A DNA stretch of 64,000 nt, from the NCBI GenBank assembly GCA_017983955.1, contig JAGOAJ010000007.1:1-64000 (forward strand). The letters run 5' to 3'. Of the stretch, positions 45,254 to 54,528 are shown one piece after another. This DNA is from Burkholderiaceae bacterium. GTDB taxonomy: Bacteria > Pseudomonadota > Gammaproteobacteria > Burkholderiales > Burkholderiaceae_B. The position numbers and the translations under genes are program-made. Below the pieces are notes generated by a model. The model made no database searches, had not been told where the DNA came from, and saw only the letters and a list, made by a program, of their open reading frames with translations. Positions within the stretch are counted from its first letter, which is position 1; every line of letters begins with the position of its first letter.

Positions 45254-46339
45254 ATGAATAAGAAGAGTACGTTCAGTCCATCGCGGCGTACCGCGATCAA
45301 AGCCACTGCCTTAGGCCTGGCAACAATTGCAACCCCGTTCGTCTGGACACCAGCGCGCGGTGCAGGCAAGCGCATTATTGTGCGTGATGATGGCGGCATC
45401 TACACCAAGGCTTATGGTGCTGTTTACTATCGCCCTTTCATGGAAAAGACCGGCATCGAAGTGGTGGGTGTGGCAGCTAACGCCGAACCTACTGCCCAAA
45501 TTCGCAGCATGGTGGAAACGGGTAGCTACACCTGGGATATGGCCAAGATCAGCAATCCGGCCATTTTGATCCTGACGTCGGGCGAGAAAAAATATCTGCA
45601 GAAACATGGCCTGGAATCACAATCTGTGATTGCCAGCATCCCTGAGCAATACAAGTCGCCGTATGGCGTGGGCACCAACGTATACAGCACGGTCCTGGCC
45701 TATAGAACCGATGCGTTCAAGGGCCGCGAGGCGCCCAAGTCTTGGGCTGACTTCTGGAACGTGAAGGATTTCCCTGGTCGTCGTTCGCTACGCAAGCATC
45801 CCTTCGATACCATCGAAGAGGCATTGATGGCCGATGGTGTGGCAGGCGACAAGGTATACCCCTGCGACCTGGATCGTGCTTTTGCCAAACTGGATCAGAT
45901 CAAACCGGATGTTGCCGTTTGGTGGAACAGTGGCGCACAAGTTGAACAGATGTTGGGGTCGGGCGAAGTCGACATGGTGGCCACCTGGGTGTCCCGCGCG
46001 CAATCGGCTGCCGCCAACGGTGCACCTATTGGCATCATCTGGGATCAGAATATCTGGGGTTGCGATAACTGGTCGATACTGGCCGGTACGCCCAATGCCG
46101 ATGCATGCCGTGAGTTCATCACCTTCGCGTCCGATCCGAAACGCATGGCATCGCTGACAGAGTACTTTGCCGCGGGTGTTACGCAGCCTGCCGCATTCGA
46201 CTACATCAAGCCTGAAATCGCTCAGCATTGCCCGACCAGCCCTGCGAACATCAAGACCGGCGTACCCATCAACGCCAAGTACTGGTTCGACAATCAGCGC
46301 GATGTGATTGAGCGCTTCAATGCCTGGGTATTGAAATAA
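45254..46339 (+). CDS. Polyamine-type ABC substrate-binding protein with Tat signal
   Basis: 361 residues with a strong TAGGAG site. N-terminal twin-arginine signal SRRTAIKATALGLATIATPF, unlike the Sec signals of other binding proteins here. The fold is the PotD/PotF spermidine/putrescine class (SBP_bac_8): RIIVRDDGGIYTKAYG, SWADFWNVKDFPGRRSLRKH, AVWWNSGAQVEQMLGSGEVD and IGIIWDQNIWGCDNWSIL. Substrates of relatives include polyamines, amino acids and organic anions. Tat export implies folding in the cytoplasm before export. The rest of the importer follows. Confidence 0.92.
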   Translation: MNKKSTFSPSRRTAIKATALGLATIATPFVWTPARGAGKRIIVRDDGGIYTKAYGAVYYRPFMEKTGIEVVGVAANAEPTAQIRSMVETGSYTWDMAKISNPAILILTSGEKKYLQKHGLESQSVIASIPEQYKSPYGVGTNVYSTVLAYRTDAFKGREAPKSWADFWNVKDFPGRRSLRKHPFDTIEEALMADGVAGDKVYPCDLDRAFAKLDQIKPDVAVWWNSGAQVEQMLGSGEVDMVATWVSRAQSAAANGAPIGIIWDQNIWGCDNWSILAGTPNADACREFITFASDPKRMASLTEYFAAGVTQPAAFDYIKPEIAQHCPTSPANIKTGVPINAKYWFDNQRDVIERFNAWVLK

Positions 46340-46395
46340 CAGACCCAAGTGGCGTATGCACGTCATAGAAAGAAACAGGAAATAAACGGTTCACC

Positions 46396-47505
46396 ATGTC
46401 AGCATCAAATCTTCAAATTATCGGACTGAGCAAAAACTACGGTAACTTCGTGGCGCTTGCACCTACCCACCTGGAAGTAGCCAGCGGCGAGTTCTTGACG
46501 CTGCTGGGCCCGTCGGGATCCGGCAAGACCACGCTATTGAACCTGATAGCTGGCCTTGCCCATCCGGACCAGGGTCAGCTTCTGGTCAACGATGTGGACA
46601 TTACCTACGGTGCCCCGTATGAACGCGATATTGGGATGGTGTTCCAAAATTACGCCCTGTTTCCGCACATGACGATAGAGGAAAATATTGCGTTTCCCTT
46701 GAAAATGCGCAAGGTAGATGCAGCCACGGCACGTCGCAAGGCAGGCGAGGCGCTGGACATGGTTCGCCTGCCGCACGTGGCTCAACGCTACCCGCGGGAA
46801 TTATCCGGCGGGCAGCAACAGCGTATCGCCCTGGCACGCTGCATGGTCTACAACCCATCCATCATCTTGATGGATGAACCCTTGGGTGCGTTGGATAAGA
46901 AGCTGCGCGATCAGATGCAGCTGGAAATCAAGCGCATCCACAGGGAACTGGGTACGACCATCGTGTACGTCACACACGATCAAGAAGAGGCCATGACTAT
47001 GTCTGACCGCATCTGCTTGATGAATGCTGGCGGTATCGAGCAACTGGGTTCGCCGGCGGATTTGTATTTCCGGCCACGCTCGTTGTTTGTGGCTGATTTT
47101 CTTGGTGAATCGAATATGTTCGATGCCACGGTTACCGACGTTTCCAATGAAAGCGTGGGTGTTCGTTTGTCTAATGGCGCGGGCGGACGTGCACGCTTTC
47201 ATCACGGCAGCCTGGCTGCTGGCGACAAGGTCAAGGTCATGGTACGTCCACAAAACCTTCAATTGCTGGGCGAAGCGACTGGCGACAGCGACTTGCTTCA
47301 GGCGTCAAACGCCGGCCTGTCGGGGAAGGTGCTGGACGTTATGGTGACCGGCAGCCTGACTAAACTGTATATGCAAGGGCTGGAGCCCGATGCAGCGCCC
47401 ATCGTCGCTGCTTACCCCACCCGTACATCAGCCCCTGGCTATGCCGTAGGGCAGACCGTGTCGTTTAACTGGCACGAGACCGACGCGGTCGCCTTGGTGG
47501 AGTAG
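46396..47505 (+). CDS. Polyamine-type ABC transporter ATP-binding protein (PotA-like)
   Basis: 369 residues. ABC domain (about 6-240) with Walker A GPSGSGKTTLLN, LSGGQQQRIALARCM, Walker B ILMDEPLGALD and switch histidine in VTHDQEEAMTM; the C-terminal TOBE domain (about 270-365) includes VMVRPQNLQLLG. This matches PotA/CysA-type import ATPases. It lies between the Tat-exported binding protein and the fused permease. Confidence 0.93.
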   Translation: MSASNLQIIGLSKNYGNFVALAPTHLEVASGEFLTLLGPSGSGKTTLLNLIAGLAHPDQGQLLVNDVDITYGAPYERDIGMVFQNYALFPHMTIEENIAFPLKMRKVDAATARRKAGEALDMVRLPHVAQRYPRELSGGQQQRIALARCMVYNPSIILMDEPLGALDKKLRDQMQLEIKRIHRELGTTIVYVTHDQEEAMTMSDRICLMNAGGIEQLGSPADLYFRPRSLFVADFLGESNMFDATVTDVSNESVGVRLSNGAGGRARFHHGSLAAGDKVKVMVRPQNLQLLGEATGDSDLLQASNAGLSGKVLDVMVTGSLTKLYMQGLEPDAAPIVAAYPTRTSAPGYAVGQTVSFNWHETDAVALVE

Positions 47506-47509
47506 GGCC

Positions 47510-49288
47510 ATGAGCAATAAAACCGCCGCTGCTATACAAGCGTCAAAGAACCGCTGGCGCTACGTCCTGATGGGCGGGCCGCTTTGCATATTACTGCTGG
47601 CGCTGTTGGTTTACCCAGTGGGCCAACTGCTGCTGCAAAGCTTTTATGGCGAAGACGGCAGCTTGGGTATCGAGCAGTACCGGCGTTTGTTTCAGTCGCC
47701 GGTGTACGTCGACGTTTTGTTGATCACCCTGAAGATTTCGCTTTGGACGACGTTTTTCGCTGTTGTGGCCGGATTTCCGGTTGCCTACCTGATTACGTCA
47801 TTGCCCCGACAACGCAAAGGCACTTTACTGTTCTGGGTGGTCTTGTCTTTCTGGACCAGCTTCCTGGTACGTACCTTTGCTTGGGTCGTCATACTGGGTC
47901 GTAATGGCCCACTGAACCAATTATTACTGGCCATGGGTGTGATCGATGCCCCAGCCGATCTGTTGTACCAATTTGGCAGCGTAATCGTGGGCATGGTGCA
48001 TGCCTTGATGCCGCTGGCCGTGCTGACCATGCTTTCTGTCATGGAAAATATTGACCGCAACCTGCCTAAGGCGGCGGCAACGCTGGGGGCCAAGCCGGGC
48101 ACGGCATTTTGGAAAATTTACTTTCCCTTGTCGCTGCCTGGGGTGGCTGCCGCCGGGATCATGGTGTTTGTGACCGCAATTGGTTTCTTCATTACGCCTG
48201 CGTTGCTGGGTGGCCGTCGCGAGACCATGATTACTCAAATCATCATCGATCAGATCTTCCAGACACTGAACTGGGGTTTTGCCGGTGCAATCTCGGTCTT
48301 GCTGTTGGTGGTGGTTTTGCTGGTGTTTGGCGTATACGACAAACTACTGGGCCTATCCAGCATGGCCGGGGGTAGTGTTGATCGCAGCGGCTCGAACGAC
48401 AAAAACGGTGTCATTTATCGCGTGGGCGAGGCAATATTGAATGTGCTGGCCAGCGTGTCAGACTGGTTGCTGCAACTGTTGCCAAAACGTACACGTCACC
48501 GTGCCAGTGATCCAGGCCGGTCGCGCACCATGTGGGCGGTGGTGATTGCGATACTGATCTTCTTGAGCCTTCCCGCATTTCTAATGGTGCCTTTGTCGTT
48601 CAATGCGGAATCGGGCTTGAACTGGCCACCCCGAGGATTTTCCCTGCAGTGGTACCAAGAGATGTTTGCATCGCCCGTCTGGATGAGAGCCATAGTGCGC
48701 TCCTTAATCGTGGGTGTTGGCGCCGGCATTCTGGCCATGCTGATAGGTACGCCGGTGGCTTTCATGCTGGTGCGCAGCAAGATACGCGGCAAAGGTTTTT
48801 GGCTGGCCTTTGTGCTGTCACCCATCGTGGTGCCGCGCATGATCATTGCCGTTGGCATGTTCTATTTCTTTGCCAAGGTGGGGCTGGTGGGCACGGCCAT
48901 TGGGTTGATTCTGGGACATACGGTGGTGGCTGTTCCGTATGTGGTGATCACCATGATGGCGGTGCTGCGTAACTACGATACACGCCTTGATTTTGCAGCC
49001 CAGAGCCTGGGCGCGACGCCATGGGCCACCTTGCGGTTCGTAACCTTCCCCATATTAGGGGCTGGTTTGCTGTCGTCATTTTTGTTCGCGTTTGCCACCT
49101 CGTTTGACGAGCTGACCATCGCACTATTTTCATCGGGCGGCATAAGCGCCACCTTGCCCAAGCAGTTCTGGGACGAGGTCACACTGCAGATTTCACCGGT
49201 CATTGCCGCAGTGTCTACCTGCCTGTTCGTGTTTATTGCTGTCCTGATCTGGGTTGCCGATCGCCTGCGCAATCGCAGCCTGGCCTAA
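47510..49288 (+). CDS. Fused polyamine-type ABC permease (PotB-PotC fusion)
   Basis: 592 residues, twice the usual permease length. The first half (about 15-280) is PotB-like, with EAA loop NLPKAAATLGAKPGTAFWKI. A cytoplasmic linker (about 285-335; low complexity and basic, VDRSGSNDKNG...PKRTRHRASD) joins the PotC-like second half (about 340-590), with LDFAAQSLGATPWATLRFVT as second EAA loop. Both halves have six membrane segments. A single fused chain forces 1:1 assembly of the two permeases. The DapA-like gene follows after 32 bases. Confidence 0.92.
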   Translation: MSNKTAAAIQASKNRWRYVLMGGPLCILLLALLVYPVGQLLLQSFYGEDGSLGIEQYRRLFQSPVYVDVLLITLKISLWTTFFAVVAGFPVAYLITSLPRQRKGTLLFWVVLSFWTSFLVRTFAWVVILGRNGPLNQLLLAMGVIDAPADLLYQFGSVIVGMVHALMPLAVLTMLSVMENIDRNLPKAAATLGAKPGTAFWKIYFPLSLPGVAAAGIMVFVTAIGFFITPALLGGRRETMITQIIIDQIFQTLNWGFAGAISVLLLVVVLLVFGVYDKLLGLSSMAGGSVDRSGSNDKNGVIYRVGEAILNVLASVSDWLLQLLPKRTRHRASDPGRSRTMWAVVIAILIFLSLPAFLMVPLSFNAESGLNWPPRGFSLQWYQEMFASPVWMRAIVRSLIVGVGAGILAMLIGTPVAFMLVRSKIRGKGFWLAFVLSPIVVPRMIIAVGMFYFFAKVGLVGTAIGLILGHTVVAVPYVVITMMAVLRNYDTRLDFAAQSLGATPWATLRFVTFPILGAGLLSSFLFAFATSFDELTIALFSSGGISATLPKQFWDEVTLQISPVIAAVSTCLFVFIAVLIWVADRLRNRSLA

Positions 49289-49320
49289 GGGTAGCGACGT
49301 ATTTTTAATGGAATGTATTT

Positions 49321-50223
49321 ATGATGGTTTCAAGCAATTTGCGCGGGATTTTCCCCGCGATTCCCACCCCCGTCAATGCTGACGACAGCATCAATGCCGA
49401 TGCCACGCGCGCCCTGGTGTCGCGCCTGGTTGACCAGGGAGTGAACGGTATAGTCCCGTTGGGCGGCACCGGCGAATACGGCGCCTTATCGCAAAAAGAG
49501 CGCGTACGCATGGCCGAATTGACGGTGCAAGCAGCGGCTGGAAAAGTACCCGTTATTCCTGGGGTGTTAGACCCGGGCTACTACGATGCCTTGGAGTCGG
49601 GTCGGGAATTGGCCGCTACTGGCGTTGACGCCTTGATGGTGCTAACCCCGTACTACACCACGCCCACCCAGGCCGGGATACGGGATTATTTTCTGCGCTA
49701 TGCCGACGAGTCGCCATTACCTATACTGATTTACGAAATACCCTACCGCACCCGGGTTGCTATTGACCCCGAGATTTTGCACGAACTATCGCGCCACGAA
49801 CGCATTATCGGCATGAAGGCCTGCAATACCGACATGTATCACTACTTGCGCACCGTGGCCGGCGTCGATGAGTCGTTTTCAGTACTTAGCGGCGAGGACT
49901 CACTGTTCCCCATGCACATGGCAGGCGGGGCTACGGGCGGTATCGTGGTGACGGCCAGCGTGTTGCCACAGCCCTGGTTGCAAATGTATGCGCTGGCCCA
50001 AGAGGGCAAGACGGAGCAGGCCTTGGCGTTGCACCGTCAATTGATCCCCTTGATGAACCTGGCCTTTGCCGAGACCAACCCCGGCCCATTAAAGTCCGTG
50101 ATGGACTTGATTGGCATTGATGCGCCACGTGTACTGCAGCCTTTGGTCAGCCCTGCGCCAGCGCTACAGGCAAAGTTACGCGAGGAACTGAAGAAGCAAC
50201 TGGCGGCATTCGCGGCAGGCTAA
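49321..50223 (+). CDS. DapA/NAL-superfamily aldolase
   Basis: 300 residues from tandem ATGs (49321, 49324). TIM barrel with PLGGTGEYGALSQKER (active-site loop), the catalytic tyrosine in LPILIYEIPYRTRV and the Schiff-base lysine in IIGMKACNTDM, so the core catalytic residues are present. The GGTGEYGALS pattern is closer to 2-oxo-sugar-acid and hydroxyoxoglutarate aldolases than to biosynthetic DapA. After oxidation of a hydroxyacid by the two upstream dehydrogenases, an aldolase could split the 2-oxoacid; this is inference. It ends the operon, convergent with the IclR gene. Confidence 0.88.
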   Translation: MMVSSNLRGIFPAIPTPVNADDSINADATRALVSRLVDQGVNGIVPLGGTGEYGALSQKERVRMAELTVQAAAGKVPVIPGVLDPGYYDALESGRELAATGVDALMVLTPYYTTPTQAGIRDYFLRYADESPLPILIYEIPYRTRVAIDPEILHELSRHERIIGMKACNTDMYHYLRTVAGVDESFSVLSGEDSLFPMHMAGGATGGIVVTASVLPQPWLQMYALAQEGKTEQALALHRQLIPLMNLAFAETNPGPLKSVMDLIGIDAPRVLQPLVSPAPALQAKLREELKKQLAAFAAG

Positions 50224-50245
50224 TCAATTTCAGCCCACGCTGCTT

Positions 50246-51079
50246 CTATGACGAGTAACGTCCGAACTTGGATTTCGATATAGAGGTGGCCGCCACCTGG
50301 ACATATTGGGCCAGTTCGGCTTCGACCCGTTCGGATGTCCAGCGGGTGGTGGGCACGGCAATATTGATGGCGCTTATCGTATTGCCCCGATGATCGGCCA
50401 CCGGAGCGGCGATAGAAATGTCGCCCAGTACCGTTTCGTTCTTCACCATGGCGTAGCCGCGTTCGGCGGCTTTCTGCACCCGATCCAGCAGTTTTTGCGG
50501 ATCAGTTTCCGTGTAAGGCGTAATCGGCCGCAAGTCGGTTTGTGCCAGAATTTCACGGCGGCGGCTTTCCGGATACTTGGAAAGAATCGCCGTTCCTGAT
50601 GCGGTGAAGAAAGCAGGCAGGCGGCTACCCACAGCAATATCCACGTTTACCATATGCTGACCCGGAAAACGGGCCAGAAAGACAATGTCGGGGCCGTCTA
50701 GTTCGTGTAGGTTGGTGGTTTCACCGACCGTTCGGCTGATATCAAGCAAGTAGGGTGACGCCTTGTCGACCAGCTCGTTGGCGCGTATGTAGTTGTACGA
50801 TAATTGCAGCAGCTTGGGCGCCAGGCCGTAGTTGCGTGTTTCGGGGATACGCCGTAAGTAGCCCATGACCTCTAGTGTGTGGACCAAGCGCTGAGTGGCG
50901 CTACGATCCAGACCCGTGGTTCGCGCAATATCAGCTAGCGTCATATGGCGCTTAGGCCCGTCGAACGCATGCAGCACCTTGAAAGCCTTTTCCAGCGATC
51001 CTACAAACAGCGTGGAGCGTTTCTTTTCAGAAGGGGGGCTGCTGATCGATTCGTCTTGCTGGGAAGGGCTGTTTGGCAC
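50246..51079 (-). CDS. IclR-family transcriptional regulator
   Basis: 277 residues. The winged helix (about 25-90) has VLHAFDGPKRHMTLADIARTTGLDRSATQRLVHTLE, and the GAF-like IclR effector domain follows with TNLHELDGPDIVFLARFPG and GNTISAINIAVPTTRW. The IclR gene is convergent with the DapA-like gene at the end of the oxidase/ABC operon, making it the likely repressor. The 100 bases upstream of it run to the end of the LysR gene, which lies on the same strand. Confidence 0.92.
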   Translation of the reverse strand: MPNSPSQQDESISSPPSEKKRSTLFVGSLEKAFKVLHAFDGPKRHMTLADIARTTGLDRSATQRLVHTLEVMGYLRRIPETRNYGLAPKLLQLSYNYIRANELVDKASPYLLDISRTVGETTNLHELDGPDIVFLARFPGQHMVNVDIAVGSRLPAFFTASGTAILSKYPESRRREILAQTDLRPITPYTETDPQKLLDRVQKAAERGYAMVKNETVLGDISIAAPVADHRGNTISAINIAVPTTRWTSERVEAELAQYVQVAATSISKSKFGRYSS

Positions 51080-51184
51080 GTCGACTACCTATCTGGCTGC
51101 TGAGTAAAACCGGCATGTCAGCCATGTATGGCATGCCCACATTCAAATTGCAATGCAATCGACTTCATTGTATTCCAATCTACT

Positions 51185-52093
51185 TTACACCGTCATCGTC
51201 CCATAGCGTTTTGCAATTTTTATAAGAACCCGTTCGAACTCTTGTTGTATAGGCCGCAGGTCGTTCTGGCGTCGTACCAGAGCAGAAGGTGCAGAAGGCA
51301 AGTCAATTTCCACAAAGGTAATGTTAGGCGTTCCGTAGTAGGCGGCGGCGCGCTTGGTGATCATGAACACCCCTTCTTTTGCATTAACCATAGCGATAGC
51401 TTCGCGAACTGTGCGCACAACGGGTCCTGATCCTATCGGCCTTCCCGAGGGGGTGAATCGGGGGAAGTGGTAATCCTGCCATTCTGGACTGCTAGAACCA
51501 GGAACCATACGCAGCATTTTTTCTTGAGCCAGGGCCTCGGGATCAACTAATGGTGCGCTTGCCAGCGGGTGAGCTGATGGTACGCAAAGCAGTCTCTGAT
51601 CACGCAAAATAATGGGGCCAGGTGTCAAACTGTCACCACCCATAGGCAAGCGACAAAATCCGACATCAACCACGCCATCGCTAATTGCCGAGAAATGATT
51701 CGTGTAATTCAACTCGATGAACTGCAGTCCTACCTTTGGATGAGTGCGTTTGAACTCATAGGTCAGCGGGGTATGAAGCTCGTAGAAACCTCCGCCTAGA
51801 AAACCAACACGAAGTTGTCGAAGCTGACCAGTGGCTTGCAACTTACAATCGTCGATCGAAGATTCCAGCATCATTAGCGCAGGCGATATGCCTTTAAGAA
51901 AGCTCTGGCCTAGTTCAGTTAGCGCTACTCGTCGGCTTGTTCGGTTAAATAGAGATCCACCCAGGTGGGTCTCTAGACTCTTGATGGCTTCAGAAACAGA
52001 TGACTGACTTAGCGACAAACGTTCAGCTGCGCGTCCAAAGTGCAGCTCTTTGGCAACTGTCATAAAGCACTGCAAATGCCTTATTTCTATCAT
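51185..52093 (-). CDS. LysR-family transcriptional regulator
   Basis: 302 residues. The helix-turn-helix is at residues 2-60 (IRHLQCFMTVAKELHFGRAAERLSLSQSSVSEAIKSLE), and the effector domain follows. The preference for HLQCFMTVAKELHFGRAAERL is typical of the BenM/CatM branch that responds to aromatic or related acids. It is divergent from the alpha/beta hydrolase gene, with a clear dyad operator at 52109-52123. It probably activates the hydrolase-MHS-SDR-SDR operon. Confidence 0.93.
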   Translation of the reverse strand: MIEIRHLQCFMTVAKELHFGRAAERLSLSQSSVSEAIKSLETHLGGSLFNRTSRRVALTELGQSFLKGISPALMMLESSIDDCKLQATGQLRQLRVGFLGGGFYELHTPLTYEFKRTHPKVGLQFIELNYTNHFSAISDGVVDVGFCRLPMGGDSLTPGPIILRDQRLLCVPSAHPLASAPLVDPEALAQEKMLRMVPGSSSPEWQDYHFPRFTPSGRPIGSGPVVRTVREAIAMVNAKEGVFMITKRAAAYYGTPNITFVEIDLPSAPSALVRRQNDLRPIQQEFERVLIKIAKRYGTMTV

Positions 52094-52108
52094 CTATTAC
52101 CTCTATTG

Positions 52109-52123
52109 ATCGGTTGTTCCGAT
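52109..52123. promoter_or_regulatory. LysR-type operator (ATCGG-N5-CCGAT)
   Basis: A perfect 5-base inverted repeat ATCGG-TTGTT-CCGAT that contains T-N11-A, positioned 16 bases from the LysR start and 88 bases before the hydrolase TTG start. It is the textbook placement of an autoregulatory LysR recognition site. Confidence 0.55.
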
Positions 52124-52210
52124 TGATTGTGCGGAAATCACATCTTGTTCCACGTAGTCGAAGCATTCAAACTAGCAACGTACCTTAGCATTTTTAGAAA
52201 GGAAGCTTGT

Positions 52211-53140
52211 TTGAACACATCAATTATAAAAAGAGCGTCTCTTGATGGATCAGTTGAACCGATCGAGTTCACTGTTGATGGCGACACAATTCGAGGTCAA
52301 TTCTATCTGCCGACAAGCTGTGATGGTCAATTACCCGTTGTGGTGTTGGCTCATGGATGGGCGATGGTGGCTGGGGGAGATCTGGAGGACTACGCAACGG
52401 AAATCGTGAATAAAGGCTTTGCAGCACTTACCTTTGATTTCCGTAATCTTGGCAAAAGTGATGGTCTGCCACGGCAGGAAATCGATCCTTATCGTCAAAT
52501 TGAAGATTTCCGCAGCGCGATTTCATATGTGCGTAGTCGCCCTGAAGTGAATCGCGAAAAGATCGGTATCTGGGGATCTAGCTACAGTGGTGGGCATGCA
52601 CTAGTGGTTGCCGCTATTGATAAGCGGGTGAAGTGTGTGGTCAGTCAGGTACCTACTATCAGTGGGTTCAAGGCAGCTCAACGTCGAGTCCGTTATGACA
52701 AGGCACACTTGCTGCGCGAGGTCTTTGAACAAGATAGGGAAGCCCGCTTTGCTGGCGCCGCTCCACAAACTATGCAGATTGTGGATGCAGATTCCGAGGC
52801 ACCAGTTGCCTACCCAGGCAGTGACTCTTATGACTATATGAGTGGTGAGGCAAAGCGCTGTCCATCTTGGGTCAACGCAATAACATTACGTTCTTTGGAA
52901 CTTGCCCGTGCGTATGAACCTGGTTCCTTCATAAAACGCATTGCCCCTAGCCCCTTGCTGATGATAGTGGCCACAGATGACGGATTGACTCCTGCGGATT
53001 TGCAGCAAGACGCCTATAGCGAAGCACATCAGCCGAAAGAATTAATGTTGGTTCCGGGAGGACATTATTCGGTTTATACCAATTATTTTCATCAAACCAG
53101 TTCTGCTGCAGCGGAGTGGTTTGCTACCCATTTGCTCTGA
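52211..53140 (+). CDS. Alpha/beta hydrolase
   Basis: 309 residues from the TTG at 52211, which has AAGGAAG 6 bases upstream. Longer in-frame readings to 52127 place the start next to the operator and are less likely. Alpha/beta hydrolase fold: oxyanion-region VVVLAHGWAMV, FDFRNLGKSDG, nucleophile serine in GIWGSSYSGGHA, acid in IVATDDGLTP and the histidine in PGGHYSVY. The strand order resembles bacterial dienelactone/xylan-esterase-like hydrolases that split esters or C-C bonds of small acids. First gene of an AT-richer operon with an MHS carrier and two SDRs. Confidence 0.87.
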   Translation: MNTSIIKRASLDGSVEPIEFTVDGDTIRGQFYLPTSCDGQLPVVVLAHGWAMVAGGDLEDYATEIVNKGFAALTFDFRNLGKSDGLPRQEIDPYRQIEDFRSAISYVRSRPEVNREKIGIWGSSYSGGHALVVAAIDKRVKCVVSQVPTISGFKAAQRRVRYDKAHLLREVFEQDREARFAGAAPQTMQIVDADSEAPVAYPGSDSYDYMSGEAKRCPSWVNAITLRSLELARAYEPGSFIKRIAPSPLLMIVATDDGLTPADLQQDAYSEAHQPKELMLVPGGHYSVYTNYFHQTSSAAAEWFATHLL

Positions 53141-53188
53141 CGCCAGGTTGTCTGGCTACCTTCATATTAACAACGAAAGATAAACATA

Positions 53189-54499
53189 ATGACTACAAAA
53201 AATAAAGAGACACTCGACAGGAGTACACGTCTTAAATCGCTACGCGCGACAGCTGTGGGTAATGCTTTGGAATGGTTCGACTGGACTCTCTATGGCACTT
53301 TTTCGGTTTACCTTGCCATTAACTTATTTGATAAAACCGATCCAACATCTGCCTTGTTAGCTACGCTTGCGGTGTTTGCAGGCGGATTTATTGCTCGACC
53401 TGTTGGGGGATTGTTTTTCGGAAAAATTGCGGATCGTTTTGGCAGAAAATTTACACTAGTCCTTACTATGTGCTTATTGGCATTGACTAGCCTAGGGATT
53501 GCGTTAATACCGACTTATGAAAGCATAGGTGTTTTTGCCTCAATACTTTTAATGGTGTGCCGTTTGATACAGGGGCTTGCTCATGGCGGTGAGTCTGGCG
53601 TTGCTTATACCTATGTGGCCGAGATTGCGCCACCAGAAAAGCGCGGCCTATGGTCAAGCTCTGTGTTTGTCAGTGTCACGCTTGGTGTAATGGCTGCAAC
53701 TGCGCTTGCTGCGATATTGACGGGCGCGCTCGGTAAGGAGGCTATGGAGGACTGGGGCTGGCGTGCCGGCTTTGCTGTCGGGGCGCTTCTTGGTGTTTAT
53801 GCGCTTTTCTTACGTAGGAGTGCGGCTGAAAGTGATGTTTTTGAGCAGCACAGCAAAGAAGAGAAGGCTACGCATAGCACCAAAAAAATCTCCACAGGTC
53901 AGGCGCTGCGCATTGCACGTAATATCGTCTTCTTTTCGGCTGCTTCTAATGCAACTTACTACACGTGGGTGACCTTTGCGCCTGCGACAGCCATTGCTAC
54001 TAAGGGTATGGATCCATCTGGCGCCTATATTGCCAGTTTGTTGGCACAGTTAGTGTGTCTGATCTGGCTGCCTATCTGCGGCTGGTTGTCGGATAAGTAT
54101 GGACGTAAGCCTATGGTGAAGGCATTTGGCCTGGGCGTTGCTTGTGTAGTGATACCCGTTTCGTTGATAGTCACTGATCAACCCTGGACTTTGTTTGTAG
54201 CCCAGGTGCTTGGGTTGGGCATGTGGGCATTGCTTGCCGCTATTTATCCCGCAATTGTTGCAGAGCAAGTCCCGACACAGGCCCGTGCCATGGGGGTAGG
54301 GTTTGTCTCATCACTTTCTGTGGCTATTTTTGGTGGAACAGCACCGTATTTGAACACCTGGTTAACATCTATCGGGCATGCCTGGATTTACTCTGCGTAT
54401 GTCATTTCTTTAGGTTTACTGGCATTTGTTGCTGGGTTCCTCATCAAAGAAACAGCACGTGTGGATCTAAGTGAGATCAATGCATTTGGCGCAAAATAA
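53189..54499 (+). CDS. MFS transporter, metabolite:H+ symporter (MHS) family
   Basis: 436 residues, 12 membrane segments. ATAVGNALEWFDWTLYGTFSVYLA and FARPVGGLFFGKIADRFGRKF-type motifs (the second read here as FIARPVGG and GKIADRFGRK) are the hallmarks of the ShiA/KgtP/ProP group, as is RLIQGLAHGGESGVAYTYVAE. These symporters import small organic acids such as shikimate, citrate or dicarboxylates. It lies 48 bases after the hydrolase gene and 29 bases before the first SDR and is probably cotranscribed. Base composition is AT-richer than in neighbouring operons. Confidence 0.93.
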   Translation: MTTKNKETLDRSTRLKSLRATAVGNALEWFDWTLYGTFSVYLAINLFDKTDPTSALLATLAVFAGGFIARPVGGLFFGKIADRFGRKFTLVLTMCLLALTSLGIALIPTYESIGVFASILLMVCRLIQGLAHGGESGVAYTYVAEIAPPEKRGLWSSSVFVSVTLGVMAATALAAILTGALGKEAMEDWGWRAGFAVGALLGVYALFLRRSAAESDVFEQHSKEEKATHSTKKISTGQALRIARNIVFFSAASNATYYTWVTFAPATAIATKGMDPSGAYIASLLAQLVCLIWLPICGWLSDKYGRKPMVKAFGLGVACVVIPVSLIVTDQPWTLFVAQVLGLGMWALLAAIYPAIVAEQVPTQARAMGVGFVSSLSVAIFGGTAPYLNTWLTSIGHAWIYSAYVISLGLLAFVAGFLIKETARVDLSEINAFGAK

Positions 54500-54528
54500 G
54501 TTGCTATAAGCACAAACGAGATAAAAGT

